Shown here piece by piece: positions 39,083-49,871 of a stretch of DNA of 64,000 nucleotides. Where the stretch lies: NCBI RefSeq assembly GCF_000412335.2, contig NZ_KE161030.1, forward strand, positions 344,014 through 408,013. The letters run 5' to 3'. Positions within the stretch are counted from its first letter, which is position 1. Each line of letters begins with the position of its first letter. The notes under the pieces were generated by a model. The model saw only the letters and a program-made list of their open reading frames with translations. It had not been told where the DNA came from and did not search any database. The position numbers and the translations under genes were made by a program. This DNA comes from Cedecea davisae DSM 4568. GTDB taxonomy: Bacteria; Pseudomonadota; Gammaproteobacteria; Enterobacterales; Enterobacteriaceae.

Positions 39083-39703
39083 TTAGTTCATCCAGCGGTC
39101 TTTCTTTTTACGGCTTGGGATCATATGCGGGAGCAGCAGGCCAATCAGCAGGCCAAAGCCAGCCACGCCGCCGCCGTACATAAACCACTGCATAATGATG
39201 GCGCGCTGCTTATCATCCAGCTGCACGTTGGCGGCATTTACCTTTTTCTGGGCGACGATAAGCTGGTTCTTAAGCTGCTGATTTTCTTCTTTCAGGCCGT
39301 TAATTACCGTGTCGCTCTGGGCAACTTTCTGCTGCATTTCTGCGGTGCGCTGGTTCCAGGTGGTGTCGATGTTATTCAGCTTGTCGGTCAGGGTTTTAAC
39401 CTGATTTTCCAGATCCGGCACGCGGGTACGCAGGCTTGGATTGGTGCTGAGCTGCGCCAGCGGTATCCAGGATGTTTTGCCGCTGCTGTCGCGCACCTGG
39501 CCGTATTTGGTTTCTTCATTGCTTTGCAGCAGCGTGACTTGTTCCCCTGCGTTGACTGTGCCAACCAGGCGGTAGTTATCGCCCGGGCCGCTACGGACCC
39601 AGGTGTTTAATTCATCAGAGACATAACGTTTTTCTTCGGCATGGGCCACTACGGAAACGCTAAGAGAGAGCAAAGTAAGGCAAATCAGGCGTAATTTGTG
39701 CAT
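39083..39703 (-). CDS. ygiM: YgiM, membrane-anchored SH3-domain protein
   Basis: 206 residues. Signal sequence (about 1-22), a bacterial SH3 domain (LNTWVRSGPGDNYRLVGTV, GQVRDSSGKTSWIPLAQL), a long coiled coil (about 92-165) and a C-terminal membrane helix (YGGGVAGFGLLIGLLLP) with a basic tail. So it spans from the periplasm to the inner membrane. Function is unknown in E. coli. Same order as in E. coli, between cca and ygiF. Confidence 0.92.
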   Translation of the reverse strand: MHKLRLICLTLLSLSVSVVAHAEEKRYVSDELNTWVRSGPGDNYRLVGTVNAGEQVTLLQSNEETKYGQVRDSSGKTSWIPLAQLSTNPSLRTRVPDLENQVKTLTDKLNNIDTTWNQRTAEMQQKVAQSDTVINGLKEENQQLKNQLIVAQKKVNAANVQLDDKQRAIIMQWFMYGGGVAGFGLLIGLLLPHMIPSRKKKDRWMN

Positions 39704-39938
39704 TAGTTCGTCGTTATTTTCATTAAGTGTGGAACGATAGTAGTGGCAACAGTCTGAAGGCGCAATCCGGAAACCTGAATGAGAATCATCCTGATGTCAT
39801 TTTAACCACTGGCGCTGCTGCACTACCGCAAATTCGCTACCCGAGAGGGTATTTTGTCGTACTATCTACAGACCTAATCGACGCTATTTAGTTCGCCGGG
39901 AAATTGCCCGGCGTGACGTAAACGAAAGTAAATAAGAC

Positions 39939-41237
39939 ATGGCTCAGGAAATCGAACTTAAATTTATCGTTAACCCTGCGGCGCTTGATGCGCTGCGTGA
40001 CAAGCTGAATGCCCTGCCGGGCGAACACAGCGACCCTCGTCAGCTTCTGAATATCTATTACGAAACCGCAGATAAACTGCTGCGTCGTCACGATATGGGG
40101 CTGCGCATTCGAGGTGATGCCGGGCGCTACGAAATGACGATGAAAATCGCCGGGCGCGTCACTGGCGGCCTGCATCAGCGCCCTGAATACAATGTAGAGC
40201 TGAGCAAGCCCGAGCTGGATCTCGCTCTGCTGCCCGCTGAAGTGTGGCCTGAAGGGCTGGACGTTGCCGCTTTGCAGACGGAAGTTCAGCCGCTATTCAG
40301 CACCGATTTTGAGCGTGAAAAGTGGGTAGTTACTCAGGGTACAAGCCGCATCGAACTTGCTCTGGACCGCGGTGAAGTCAAAGCCGGGGAGCACCGGGAG
40401 CCTATTTGCGAGCTGGAGCTTGAGCTGCTGTCGGGTGAAACCGCGGATTTACTGGCGCTGGCGGAAAGCCTGGTGACCGAGCCGGGGCTGCGTCAGGGGA
40501 GCCTGAGCAAGGCGGCACGCGGGTATCATCTCGCTCAGGGTAATGCGGCAAGAGAGATTAAACCGCTTAGTGTGCTGCATCCGGCGGCTAAGGCCACGGT
40601 TGAGCAGGGCCTGGAAGGTTCTCTGGAGCTTGCCCTGGGCCACTGGCTTTATCATGAGGAGCTGTGGCTCTCCGGCAGCAAAGCGGCTAAGCAGCAGGTG
40701 ATTGATGCCGTAGGCCTGGTGCGCCATGCCCTGGCGCTGTTTGGCGGCATTATCCCTCGTAAAGCGAGCACTCACTTACGTGACCAGCTGATCGCTTTTG
40801 AAACCCGCCTTGCCGGGAGTGAGAAAGCCGAGGCCGTGGTTTACAGCGCCCAGGCAAGCGCGACCAAACTGGCGCTGACCCGCTGGCTGGTGGAGCGCCA
40901 GTGGCAGCCGTATATCGATGAGAAAAGCCGCAACAAGCTGGACGGTTCGTTCAAACGCTTTGCCGACGTAAACCTCTCCCGTCATGCAGCGGAGCTGAAA
41001 GGTGCCTTCCAGCGCCCGCTCGGCGACAGCTACGGTGACCAGCTGCCGCGCCTGACGCGTGAAACTGACGCCATTCGATTGCTTGCCGGCGTTTACCCCG
41101 ATGAGCAATCTCAGCCCTGGCTGGAAAACTGGCAGGGCCTGCGCCACGCCATTATGACGCGCCAGCACATCGAAATTGAGCATTACAGAAACGAAGCGAT
41201 CTCGCAGGCACCTTTCTGGCTGCATAGCGGGAAATAA
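39939..41237 (+). CDS. ygiF: Inorganic triphosphatase YgiF (CYTH-CHAD)
   Basis: 432 residues. The N-terminal CYTH domain starts with EIELKFIV, its signature ExExK, and has [19 protein letters not shown]. The C-terminal CHAD domain (from about 210) contains conserved His/Arg positions such as [10 protein letters not shown] and [12 protein letters not shown]. It hydrolyses tripolyphosphate. 23 nt upstream of glnE, probably co-transcribed. Confidence 0.93.
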   Translation: MAQEIELKFIVNPAALDALRDKLNALPGEHSDPRQLLNIYYETADKLLRRHDMGLRIRGDAGRYEMTMKIAGRVTGGLHQRPEYNVELSKPELDLALLPAEVWPEGLDVAALQTEVQPLFSTDFEREKWVVTQGTSRIELALDRGEVKAGEHREPICELELELLSGETADLLALAESLVTEPGLRQGSLSKAARGYHLAQGNAAREIKPLSVLHPAAKATVEQGLEGSLELALGHWLYHEELWLSGSKAAKQQVIDAVGLVRHALALFGGIIPRKASTHLRDQLIAFETRLAGSEKAEAVVYSAQASATKLALTRWLVERQWQPYIDEKSRNKLDGSFKRFADVNLSRHAAELKGAFQRPLGDSYGDQLPRLTRETDAIRLLAGVYPDEQSQPWLENWQGLRHAIMTRQHIEIEHYRNEAISQAPFWLHSGK

Positions 41238-41260
41238 CTGACTGGCAACGGATACCCACC

Positions 41261-44119
41261 ATGATGCCGCTTACTCCTTTATTACAGCAGCACCTGCAGG
41301 CGTTTTTACCGCGCCTGCCGCAAGAGATTGACTCCCGGACACTCAGCGACGAAGCTCGCGCGGTGCTGGCTATTAGTGATTTTGTTGGTGATAGCGTGGT
41401 GGCGCATCCGGCCTGGCTGCAGGAATTGCAGCAGGCCGCGCCGCAGGCGGACGAATGGCAGCACTACGCCGCCTGGTTGCAGCATGATTTACGGGAAGTG
41501 TATGACGAAGCGGCGCTGATGAAGGCGCTGCGGCTTTTTCGTCGTCGAATTATGGTGCGTATCGCCTGGTCGCAGGCGCTGGAGCAGGTGGCGACCGAAA
41601 GCACCCTGCAACAGCTGAGTGTGCTGGCGGAGACGCTGATTGTTGCCGCTCGCGACTGGCTTTATGACGCCTGCTGCCGCGAATGGGGCACTCCGGGCAA
41701 TGCGGAGGGAGAGGCGCAGCCGCTGCTGATCCTCGGTATGGGCAAACTGGGCGGCGGGGAGCTGAATTTCTCCTCGGATATCGACCTGATTTTTGCCTGG
41801 CCGGAAAACGGCTCCACCCGCGGCGGGCGGCGCGAGCTGGATAATGCCCAGTTTTTTACCCGCATGGGGCAGCGCCTGATTAAGGTGCTCGACCAGCCGA
41901 CTCAGGACGGCTTTGTTTACCGCGTGGATATGCGCCTGCGTCCGTTTGGCGAGAGCGGCCCGCTGGTGCTGAGTTTTGCCGCGCTGGAGGATTATTACCA
42001 GGAGCAGGGGCGCGACTGGGAACGCTACGCGATGGTGAAAGCGCGGATAATGGGCGATAACGGCGATGTCTGGAGCCAGGAGCTGCGCAACATGCTGCGG
42101 CCGTTTGTGTTCCGCCGCTACATCGACTTCAGCGTCATTCAGTCCCTGCGAAACATGAAAGGCATGATTGCGCGTGAAGTGCGACGTCGGGGGCTAACGG
42201 ACAATATTAAACTTGGCGCGGGCGGTATCCGCGAAACCGAGTTTATCGTTCAGGTCTTCCAGCTGATTCGCGGCGGGCGTGAGCCTTCGTTGCAATCCCG
42301 TTCGTTGCTGCCCACGCTGGAAGCTATCCAGCAGCTTCATCTGCTGCCCGAAGAGGACGCGCAAAAGCTGCGTGCGGCCTATCTCTACCTGCGGCGGTTG
42401 GAAAACCTGCTGCAAAGCATCAACGACGAGCAGACGCAAACTCTGCCCGGCGACGAGTTAAATCGCGCCCGGCTGGCGTGGGGCATGCAGGCCGCCGGCT
42501 GGGATGCACTCCAGGGCACGCTGCAACAACACATGAGCGACGTGCGCCAGGTCTTTAACGACCTGATTGGCGACGACGAGCCGGAAGCCGGTGAGGACAA
42601 AGTTTCCGAAGCGTGGCGTGAGCTGTGGATTGACGCCCTGGACGCCGATGAAAACACACCTGTGCTCGCTCATCTGACGGCGCAGGAGCGGGATGAAGTC
42701 CTGAAGCAGCTCGGCGATTTCCGCCGGGATATTGATAAGCGAACCCTTGGCCCGCGTGGCCGCCAGGTGCTGGATCATCTGATGCCGCGCCTGCTGAGCG
42801 AAGCTTGCTCCCGGGGTGACGCACCGCTGGCGTTTTCCCGCCTTATCCCGCTGCTGCTCGGTATTCTTACTCGTACCACTTATCTGGAACTGCTGAGCGA
42901 ATTCCCCGGTGCGCTGAAGCATTTAATTTCCCTTTGCGCCGCATCGCCAATGATTGCCGCGCAGCTGGCCAGCTATCCGCTGCTGCTCGACGAGCTGCTC
43001 GACCCGAGTACGCTCTACCAGCCAACGGCGATGGATGCCTACCGCGACGAGCTGCGCCAGTACCTGCTGCGGGTGCCGGACGAAGACGAAGAGCAACAGC
43101 TCGAGGCGTTACGCCAGTTTAAGCAGGCGCAGATGCTGCGCGTGGCGGCGGCGGATATCGCCGGAACGCTGCCGGTGATGAAGGTCAGCGACCACCTTAC
43201 CTGGCTGGCGGAGGCGATTCTCGACTCGGTCGTGCAGCGAGCCTGGACGCAAATAGTGGCGCGCTATGGCCAGCCGAAGCATTTGCAGGACAGAGAAGGC
43301 CGCGGTTTTGCCGTGCTGGGCTACGGCAAGCTCGGCGGCTGGGAGCTGGGCTACAGCTCTGATTTGGATCTGGTGTTCCTGCACGACTGCCCGATGGAAG
43401 TGATGACCGACGGCGAGCGTGAAATCGACGGCCGTCAGTTCTACCTGCGCCTGGCGCAGCGAATCATGCATCTGTTCAGCACGCGCACCTCGACGGGGAT
43501 TTTGTATGAAGTCGATGCTCGCCTCAGGCCGTCGGGCGCGGCGGGCATGTTGGTCACCACCGCTGAAGCTTTCGCCGATTACCAGAAAAACGAGGCCTGG
43601 ACGTGGGAACATCAGGCCCTGGTGCGCGCCCGCGTTGTCTACGGCGACCCGGCGCTTAACCGCCAGTTTGAGGCGATCCGCCGCGATATTCTCTGTACCG
43701 CGCGTGAAGGTGAAAAGTTGCAGGTTGAAGTGCGCGAAATGCGTGAAAAAATGCGCGCCCACCTCGGCAATAAACACCGCGATCGCTTTGATATTAAAGC
43801 CGATGAAGGCGGGATAACCGACATCGAGTTTATCACTCAGTATCTGGTGCTGCGTTACGCCAGCGAAGCGCCGAAGTTAACCCGCTGGTCGGATAACGTG
43901 CGTATTCTGGAACTGATGGCGCAAAACGACATTATGAGCGAGGAAGAGGCCAAAGCCCTGACCCACGCTTACGTCACGCTGCGCGATGAGCTTCACCATC
44001 TGGCGCTACAGGAGCTTCCGGGTAACGTTGCCCTGGACTTGTTTGTTGAAGAGCGCGAACAGGTGCGGCACAGCTGGAATACGTGGCTTGGCGAGCCGCA
44101 AACGCGCGTGGAGGTGTAA
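41261..44119 (+). CDS. glnE: Bifunctional glutamine synthetase adenylyltransferase/deadenylase
   Basis: 952 residues, close to 946 in E. coli. Two nucleotidyltransferase domains: the N-terminal deadenylylase with [20 protein letters not shown] and the C-terminal adenylylase with [20 protein letters not shown], joined by helical regions ([15 protein letters not shown] and [14 protein letters not shown]). It covalently switches GlnA off or on in response to PII and glutamine. Two consecutive ATG codons make the exact start uncertain by one residue. 49 nt upstream of hldE. Confidence 0.97.
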   Translation: MMPLTPLLQQHLQAFLPRLPQEIDSRTLSDEARAVLAISDFVGDSVVAHPAWLQELQQAAPQADEWQHYAAWLQHDLREVYDEAALMKALRLFRRRIMVRIAWSQALEQVATESTLQQLSVLAETLIVAARDWLYDACCREWGTPGNAEGEAQPLLILGMGKLGGGELNFSSDIDLIFAWPENGSTRGGRRELDNAQFFTRMGQRLIKVLDQPTQDGFVYRVDMRLRPFGESGPLVLSFAALEDYYQEQGRDWERYAMVKARIMGDNGDVWSQELRNMLRPFVFRRYIDFSVIQSLRNMKGMIAREVRRRGLTDNIKLGAGGIRETEFIVQVFQLIRGGREPSLQSRSLLPTLEAIQQLHLLPEEDAQKLRAAYLYLRRLENLLQSINDEQTQTLPGDELNRARLAWGMQAAGWDALQGTLQQHMSDVRQVFNDLIGDDEPEAGEDKVSEAWRELWIDALDADENTPVLAHLTAQERDEVLKQLGDFRRDIDKRTLGPRGRQVLDHLMPRLLSEACSRGDAPLAFSRLIPLLLGILTRTTYLELLSEFPGALKHLISLCAASPMIAAQLASYPLLLDELLDPSTLYQPTAMDAYRDELRQYLLRVPDEDEEQQLEALRQFKQAQMLRVAAADIAGTLPVMKVSDHLTWLAEAILDSVVQRAWTQIVARYGQPKHLQDREGRGFAVLGYGKLGGWELGYSSDLDLVFLHDCPMEVMTDGEREIDGRQFYLRLAQRIMHLFSTRTSTGILYEVDARLRPSGAAGMLVTTAEAFADYQKNEAWTWEHQALVRARVVYGDPALNRQFEAIRRDILCTAREGEKLQVEVREMREKMRAHLGNKHRDRFDIKADEGGITDIEFITQYLVLRYASEAPKLTRWSDNVRILELMAQNDIMSEEEAKALTHAYVTLRDELHHLALQELPGNVALDLFVEEREQVRHSWNTWLGEPQTRVEV

Positions 44120-44168
44120 ATATGTTATTATCCCGCGCAAAAATAATCCCCTCTCTGGAGAGTCAGGA

Positions 44169-45596
44169 ATGAAAGTAACGCTGCCCGAATACAGCCGTGC
44201 AGGCGTCATGGTAGTTGGTGATGTGATGCTGGATCGCTACTGGTACGGTCCAACCAGCCGTATTTCCCCGGAAGCCCCGGTGCCGGTGGTAAAAGTGGAC
44301 ACCATCGAAGAGCGCCCCGGCGGCGCGGCTAACGTGGCGATGAACATCGCTTCGCTGGGTGCGGCTTCTCGCCTGGCTGGCCTGACCGGTATCGACGACG
44401 CGGCTCGTGCGCTAAGCCAGAGCCTGGCCGGCGTAAACGTGAAGTGTGACTTCGTTTCCGTTCCGACCCATCCGACCATTACCAAACTGCGCGTGCTTTC
44501 GCGCAACCAGCAGCTGATCCGCCTCGACTTCGAAGAAGGTTTTGAGGGTGTAGATCCTGAGCCGCTGCACGAACGTATTAGCCAGGCGCTGCCGCATATT
44601 GGTGCCCTGGTGCTCTCTGACTACGCTAAAGGCGCGCTGGCTAGCGTGCAGCAGATGATTCGCCTGGCGCGTGAAGCTAAAGTGCCGGTGCTAATCGACC
44701 CGAAAGGCAGCGATTTTGAGCGCTACCGCGGCGCGACGCTGCTGACGCCGAACTTGTCCGAGTTTGAGGCGGTTGTCGGCAAGTGCAAAACCGAGGCCGA
44801 GCTGGTGGATCGCGGCATGAAGCTGATTGCCGACTTCGAGCTTTCTGCGCTGCTGGTGACCCGCTCCGAGCAGGGCATGACGCTGCTTCAACCCGGTATT
44901 GAGCCGTTCCACCTGCCGACCCAGGCGCAGGAGGTTTACGACGTGACCGGTGCCGGTGACACGGTGATTGGCGTGCTGGCGGCCACGCTTGCGGCGGGCA
45001 ATTCTCTGGAAGAAGCCTGTTACTTTGCCAATGCGGCGGCGGGCGTTGTAGTCGGCAAGCTCGGGACTTCTACCGTTTCTCCGGTTGAGCTGGAGAATGC
45101 GGTGCGCGGTCGTTCAGAAACCGGCTTTGGCGTGATGACCGAGGCCGAATTGAAAGTGGCTGTTGCGGCAGCACGCAAGCGCGGCGAGCGCGTGGTGATG
45201 ACCAACGGCGTGTTCGACATTCTGCACGCGGGCCACGTTTCCTACCTCGCCAATGCCCGCAAGCTGGGCGATCGCCTGATTGTGGCGGTGAACAGCGATG
45301 CTTCTACTAAACGCCTGAAAGGTGAAACCCGCCCGGTTAACCCGCAGGATCAGCGTATGATCGTGCTGGCGGCGCTGGAAGCGGTGGACTGGGTGGTGCT
45401 GTTCGAAGAAGACACTCCGCAGCGCCTGATTGGCGAGATCCTGCCGGATCGCCTGGTAAAGGGCGGTGACTACAAGCCTGAGCAGATTGCCGGGAGCAAA
45501 GAGGTCTGGGCCAACGGCGGTGAAGTGATGGTGCTGAACTTCGAAGACGGTTGCTCCACCACCAATATCATCAAGAAGATCCAGAACAACGGCTGA
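44169..45596 (+). CDS. hldE: Bifunctional heptose 7-phosphate kinase / heptose 1-phosphate adenylyltransferase
   Basis: 475 residues from [22 protein letters not shown] with GGAG upstream. The N-terminal ribokinase-type domain has [16 protein letters not shown] and the catalytic TGAGDT. The C-terminal nucleotidyltransferase domain has [23 protein letters not shown]. It makes ADP-heptose for the lipopolysaccharide inner core; the intermediates also alert host innate sensors. Followed by a terminator; after this point E. coli synteny breaks. Confidence 0.97.
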   Translation: MKVTLPEYSRAGVMVVGDVMLDRYWYGPTSRISPEAPVPVVKVDTIEERPGGAANVAMNIASLGAASRLAGLTGIDDAARALSQSLAGVNVKCDFVSVPTHPTITKLRVLSRNQQLIRLDFEEGFEGVDPEPLHERISQALPHIGALVLSDYAKGALASVQQMIRLAREAKVPVLIDPKGSDFERYRGATLLTPNLSEFEAVVGKCKTEAELVDRGMKLIADFELSALLVTRSEQGMTLLQPGIEPFHLPTQAQEVYDVTGAGDTVIGVLAATLAAGNSLEEACYFANAAAGVVVGKLGTSTVSPVELENAVRGRSETGFGVMTEAELKVAVAAARKRGERVVMTNGVFDILHAGHVSYLANARKLGDRLIVAVNSDASTKRLKGETRPVNPQDQRMIVLAALEAVDWVVLFEEDTPQRLIGEILPDRLVKGGDYKPEQIAGSKEVWANGGEVMVLNFEDGCSTTNIIKKIQNNG

Positions 45597-45608
45597 TCCA
45601 GCCGGTAG

Positions 45609-45640
45609 AAAAAAGCCCTCGAAAGAGGGCTTTGTTGTTT
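45609..45640. terminator. Bidirectional terminator between hldE and the adenine permease gene
   Basis: Stem AAAGCCCTC / GAGGGCTTT with GAAA tetraloop, flanked by an A tract and TTTGTTGTTT. Confidence 0.85.
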
Positions 45641-46984
45641 CTAGTGCTTCACCAGCGTCGCGAAGTAATAAACCAGAGGAATAGCCAGCAGATACAGCCC
45701 CACCGGAATTTCACGCCATTTACCCGCAATCACTTTGATTACCACATAGAACAACAGGCCGCCTGCGATACCGGTCCCGAAGCTGTTGGCGATGAGCGTT
45801 ATCATTACCATCATCAGCACCGGCAGGCCGTCGGTAAAATTCCCCAGATCCACTTTACGCAGCCCGCTGAACATATTCAGGCCGATAAGGATCAGCGCAG
45901 GCGCGGTGGCTTCTTTTGGGATCATCAGCGCAACCGGCGTGAACAGCAGCATCAGCAGAAACATAACCGCAGCGGCCAGTGCCGTAAGGCCCGTTTTGCC
46001 GCCCGCTTCGGCAGCGGCTGAAGACTCGATCAGCGCCGTTGCCGCAGGAATGCCGACCCACGGGCCAAGCGCGGCGGCGATGGAGTCCACCATAAACGGC
46101 CGGTTGATGTGCTGCATATTGCCGTGCTCGTCCAGCAGACCTGCTTCGCCGCCTACCGCCAGCGTAGTGCCCATGGTGGAGAAAAACTCCGAGGCAAAGA
46201 ACACAAACAGGAACGGCAGGAAGGCGATGTTCAGCGCGCCCAGCATATCGACATGGCCCAGCACCGGAGCCAGAGAATGCGGCATGGCGATAAAGCTTTG
46301 CGGCAGGTGGGTGACGCCAAATGGAATGCCGACCAGCGTAGCAAACAGAATGGCCCACAGAATGGCGCCCGGTACGCGGCGAGCCTGAAGCGCAATCGCC
46401 AGGAACAGCCCGCACAGAGCAACCAGCGCGCCGGGTGCGGTAAAGTCACCCATTGCCAGAGCATTGGTTTTGGCGTTAGCCAGCACCAGCCCGGCATTGC
46501 GGAAGCCAAGGATAGCGACGAACAGGCCAATGGACGCCGTGAGGCCGAGCTTTATCGACTGCGGCACCGAGCGGGTGACGACTTCACGCAGGCCCAGGCG
46601 AGTCAGAGCGAAGAACAAAATACCCGACCAGCAGGCGATACCTAGCCCAATCTGCCAGCCAATATGTTCGCTGCCCGCAAGCGTTACGCCCACCAGCACC
46701 GAACCGCCGATCCCCGGCCCGACGATAAACGGCAGGTTGCCATAAAATGCCATTAGCAGCGTGCCGAGCACGAACACGATAATCGTGCCGGTGGTGGCCG
46801 CGCCTTTGTCCATCCCGCCAACGGCCAGCAGGCCAGGAATGACTACCAGCAGGTAGGCGGCAGCGAGAAAACCGGTGACGCCTGCGAGGCATTCGGTTTT
46901 AACTTTAGTCTGGCGACCGCGGAGCTGGAACCGCCGCTCCAGCCAGCTTTCGCCGGCTGCCTGTGACACTGAATTTTCGGCCAT
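45641..46984 (-). CDS. NCS2-family purine permease (AdeP/AdeQ/AzgA type)
   Basis: 447 residues, about 13-14 membrane helices. Family markers: TECLAGVTGFLAAAYLLVV near the N-terminus, FFASEFFSTMGTTLAVGGEAG in the substrate-binding helix (8), and PAATALIESSAAAEAGGKTGL. This is the azgA-like branch of NCS2, which takes up adenine, guanine or hypoxanthine with protons. 17 nt downstream of an adenine deaminase gene, so adenine is the likely substrate. Confidence 0.88.
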   Translation of the reverse strand: MAENSVSQAAGESWLERRFQLRGRQTKVKTECLAGVTGFLAAAYLLVVIPGLLAVGGMDKGAATTGTIIVFVLGTLLMAFYGNLPFIVGPGIGGSVLVGVTLAGSEHIGWQIGLGIACWSGILFFALTRLGLREVVTRSVPQSIKLGLTASIGLFVAILGFRNAGLVLANAKTNALAMGDFTAPGALVALCGLFLAIALQARRVPGAILWAILFATLVGIPFGVTHLPQSFIAMPHSLAPVLGHVDMLGALNIAFLPFLFVFFASEFFSTMGTTLAVGGEAGLLDEHGNMQHINRPFMVDSIAAALGPWVGIPAATALIESSAAAEAGGKTGLTALAAAVMFLLMLLFTPVALMIPKEATAPALILIGLNMFSGLRKVDLGNFTDGLPVLMMVMITLIANSFGTGIAGGLLFYVVIKVIAGKWREIPVGLYLLAIPLVYYFATLVKH

Positions 46985-47001
46985 TATTTGGCTCTCCTGG
47001 A

Positions 47002-48789
47002 CTAGTGTGTTGTGTGTGTGTCTGCCGGGTATTCATGGCATTCAATAAGCGGGTCGACGATTTGACGCGTACTGCCGTCGGTCAGCCCGAGATCTGTCAG
47101 GTGCGGCCCGGCGTTGCAGGCGAGGCAGGTGCCTTCAATTGCCTTGAAAACGCGGTACGGCGGTTCCCAGTCGGCAACTTTATTGCTCAGCTCGCGTAGC
47201 TGTGCAAACTGCTGCGCCAGCTCGCTGGCCGGGAGATCGGAAAGCATCCCGGCGATGGGCATTTCAACTTTCGCCAGCATTTTGCCATTCTGGCTTAGCG
47301 CCATGCCGCCGCCGCAGGCGATAAGCTGATTGGCCGCCAGCGCCATATCCTGCGGGTTGCGGCCCAGCACGACGAGGTTGTGGGAGTCATGCGAGTAGGT
47401 GGTGGCAATCGCGCCTCTGAGTTCTCCCCAACCTTCGAGTAGCGCCAGCTGTGGCTTCGCTTCGTGACGGCCATGGCGGTGCTGAACCCAAATCAGGCTA
47501 AAGCCTTCCGGGAGCTGAACTTCGCCGCCGCGGACCTCAACCTCGACTTCGCTCCACTGGGTAAAACGCGCCCCTTTTATGTGACGCAGGCGAGCGCGAC
47601 CATTGTTTACCGGCACTTTCAGCACAAAATCATTTGGGCTAAGCGGCTGTAAACGCACGGTATCACGAGGTGGAACAATGGACGGTGCGGTAACGGGTTC
47701 GAGCATTTTGCCCCGTTCGGCCATTAGCTTACCGGCAACGAAGACCGTGCGGGCGCTGAGTTTCTCCAGCGAATCAAACACCACCAGGTCGGCGGTGCGG
47801 CCTGCGGCAATCAGCCCGAGATCGGGGCGCTGTAAACGCAGAGAGGCGTTCAGCGTGGCGAGGCGCAGGGCGTCCGTCGCCTTCATGCCGTGCTCAATCA
47901 GCAGGTTCAGCAGGGCGACAATACCGCCTCTTTCCAGCAGCATGTCCGGCGGCACGTCGTCGGTGCAGACCGTAACCTGGGATGACAGGTGCGGTAACCC
48001 GTTGAGCGCTTCAACAATTTCCGGCAGCAGGTAAGGATGAGAGCCGCGAATTTCCAGCGTCAGGCCGGCACGCAGTTTTTCCAGCGCGTCCGCGGCGGAA
48101 GTAAGTTCGTGGTCGGAAGTGACGCCTGCGGCAAGATAAGCCTGCAAACCGGCACCGCTAAGACCGCGAGCGTGCCCTTCGATAAGCTTGCCGCTGTTTA
48201 GCCCGGCGTTGAGGATCTCCAGCATTCTTTCGCTGCCGTTGAGTACGCCGTGCATGTCCATGACTTCGGCCACGCCCGCCACTTCAGGCCAGGAGAGCAG
48301 GGTTTCCATCTCTTTTCCGGCGAAATCCGCACCGGACATCTCAAGCCCCGGCGTGGAAGGCACGCTGGAAGGCGCGGCGCAAATCACGCGCAGCGGCAGG
48401 TTACGGCTGGCGTCAACGGCGTAGCGCACGCCTTCAATGCCTAGCACATTTGCCAGCTCGTGCGGGTCCCAGAAAATGGTGGTCGTCCCCTGCGCGACGA
48501 CGATTTCGGCGTAACGTGCAGGCGGCAGGTGCGAGCTTTCGACGTGGACGTGAGTGTCCATCAGGCCCGGGCTAAGATAGCTTCCGGCAAGATCGTGAAT
48601 TTTGACGGCATCTTCGCGGCTTCCGCGCGGATGCACGCTGGCGATAAGCGTGCCGACAATGCCGACATCGGCCTGGCGGATTTCGCCGGTTGCCATATCG
48701 ATAAGCTGGCCGTTGGTCAGCAGCAGGTCGAAGGGAACTTCACCGAGGGCGGCTTTTACCGCGCGGCGGCGTAAATCAGCAGGTGTCAT
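47002..48789 (-). CDS. Adenine deaminase family amidohydrolase
   Basis: 595 residues, similar in size to E. coli Ade (588) but clearly a different branch. Amidohydrolase metal site DTHVHVESS, EGHARGL and TCTDDVPPD-like (VCTDDVPP). The C-terminal Ade-type domain has YSHDSHNLVVLGRN, which includes the family hallmark SHDSHN. It converts adenine to hypoxanthine and ammonia for purine salvage or nitrogen. Co-transcribed with the permease; divergent from a LysR regulator. Confidence 0.85.
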   Translation of the reverse strand: MTPADLRRRAVKAALGEVPFDLLLTNGQLIDMATGEIRQADVGIVGTLIASVHPRGSREDAVKIHDLAGSYLSPGLMDTHVHVESSHLPPARYAEIVVAQGTTTIFWDPHELANVLGIEGVRYAVDASRNLPLRVICAAPSSVPSTPGLEMSGADFAGKEMETLLSWPEVAGVAEVMDMHGVLNGSERMLEILNAGLNSGKLIEGHARGLSGAGLQAYLAAGVTSDHELTSAADALEKLRAGLTLEIRGSHPYLLPEIVEALNGLPHLSSQVTVCTDDVPPDMLLERGGIVALLNLLIEHGMKATDALRLATLNASLRLQRPDLGLIAAGRTADLVVFDSLEKLSARTVFVAGKLMAERGKMLEPVTAPSIVPPRDTVRLQPLSPNDFVLKVPVNNGRARLRHIKGARFTQWSEVEVEVRGGEVQLPEGFSLIWVQHRHGRHEAKPQLALLEGWGELRGAIATTYSHDSHNLVVLGRNPQDMALAANQLIACGGGMALSQNGKMLAKVEMPIAGMLSDLPASELAQQFAQLRELSNKVADWEPPYRVFKAIEGTCLACNAGPHLTDLGLTDGSTRQIVDPLIECHEYPADTHTTH

Positions 48790-48924
48790 GGCTGGGGTCC
48801 AAAAAATGTGCTCTGGCGGCTACTCTAGGCAGGTGCGTGAACTTTGCCCAGATGATTTAATTTATCAGCCGATAAGAAACGTTTATCCTGTAGCAAACGT
48901 TTACCTGGTAACCCTGATACTCCA

Positions 48925-49851
48925 ATGGCTGAACCCTGGCAGCGCCTTCCCGCTCTCTCGTTAAAACAGATCCAGTATTTTGTGACGCTGGCGAAACTTC
49001 GTCATTTTACCGATACCGCCAGCAGGCTGGCTATCAGTCAGCCCGCGCTAAGCAGCGCATTACGACAAATTGAGTCGGTGCTGGGAGGCAAGCTGGTTAA
49101 CCGCACCGCTTCTGCCGTAACGTTGACGGAGCTGGGGGCTGCGCTGCTGCCCCACGCCGAGCGCATGCTCAACGTTGCCCAGCGAGCCTTTGACGATATG
49201 CAGCGCATTGTGCAGGACGGCGGGGACGGCACGTTGCGTATCGGTCTGGTGCCGTCCGTTGGCAGCCTGCTGTTTCCTCATATCCCGCAACTGCTGGCCG
49301 ACGCTTTTCCTCGCCTGCGGGTGGAGTTTCACGATCGCACTAATGATGCGCTGATAGCCCAGTTGGAAAACGGCCAGCTCGATTTCGGGTTTGGCGGACT
49401 GGACAGTTCGGTGCCCGCCACGCTTGAGATCAATCCGTTACAAGAAGATCCCTTCGTGGCGGTAGTCAATCGTCACGATCCTCTGGCAGAATCCAGCCAT
49501 GCTCCGTGGCGTAGCCTGGTCAAACGGGATATTGCGGTGTTTTCAAAAGGAAATATCAGCCGGCTGGTGGCGGCGATGGCGGAAAGCCAGCGCCTGAAGC
49601 TTAACACCCGCTATCAGGTTGATTTTATTGAAACACTTTACGGACTGGTGCGCTCGCAGCTGGCGGTAGCAATCCTGCCGCAGCTTTACACGACCTATTT
49701 GCAGGACCCGGAGCTGAAGGTTATCCACCTGCAGCAACCTTCCCTGAGCCGCACCGTGGCGCTGATGCGCAGTACCGAGCCGTTTGCGCCGCAGATTGAA
49801 GCCTGCTTCCAACTGATTGTCCGAGTATTACAACAACGAAAAATGCCCTGA
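48925..49851 (+). CDS. LysR-family regulator, divergent from the adenine operon
   Basis: 308 residues. Winged helix in the first 70 residues (LKQIQYFVTLAKLRHFTDTASRLAISQPALSSALRQIE) and a LysR effector domain. The divergent placement with a 135-bp gap suggests it controls the deaminase/permease operon, perhaps with a purine as effector. The downstream cdh gene starts 20 nt after it and may be co-transcribed. Confidence 0.88.
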   Translation: MAEPWQRLPALSLKQIQYFVTLAKLRHFTDTASRLAISQPALSSALRQIESVLGGKLVNRTASAVTLTELGAALLPHAERMLNVAQRAFDDMQRIVQDGGDGTLRIGLVPSVGSLLFPHIPQLLADAFPRLRVEFHDRTNDALIAQLENGQLDFGFGGLDSSVPATLEINPLQEDPFVAVVNRHDPLAESSHAPWRSLVKRDIAVFSKGNISRLVAAMAESQRLKLNTRYQVDFIETLYGLVRSQLAVAILPQLYTTYLQDPELKVIHLQQPSLSRTVALMRSTEPFAPQIEACFQLIVRVLQQRKMP

Positions 49852-49871
49852 TTTAACAAGGAAAACCCGAG

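Noticed and set aside
46984-48924. Purine riboswitch controlling the adenine deaminase/permease operon
   Set aside because: The leader before the deaminase gene is short, with no recognisable purine-aptamer core.
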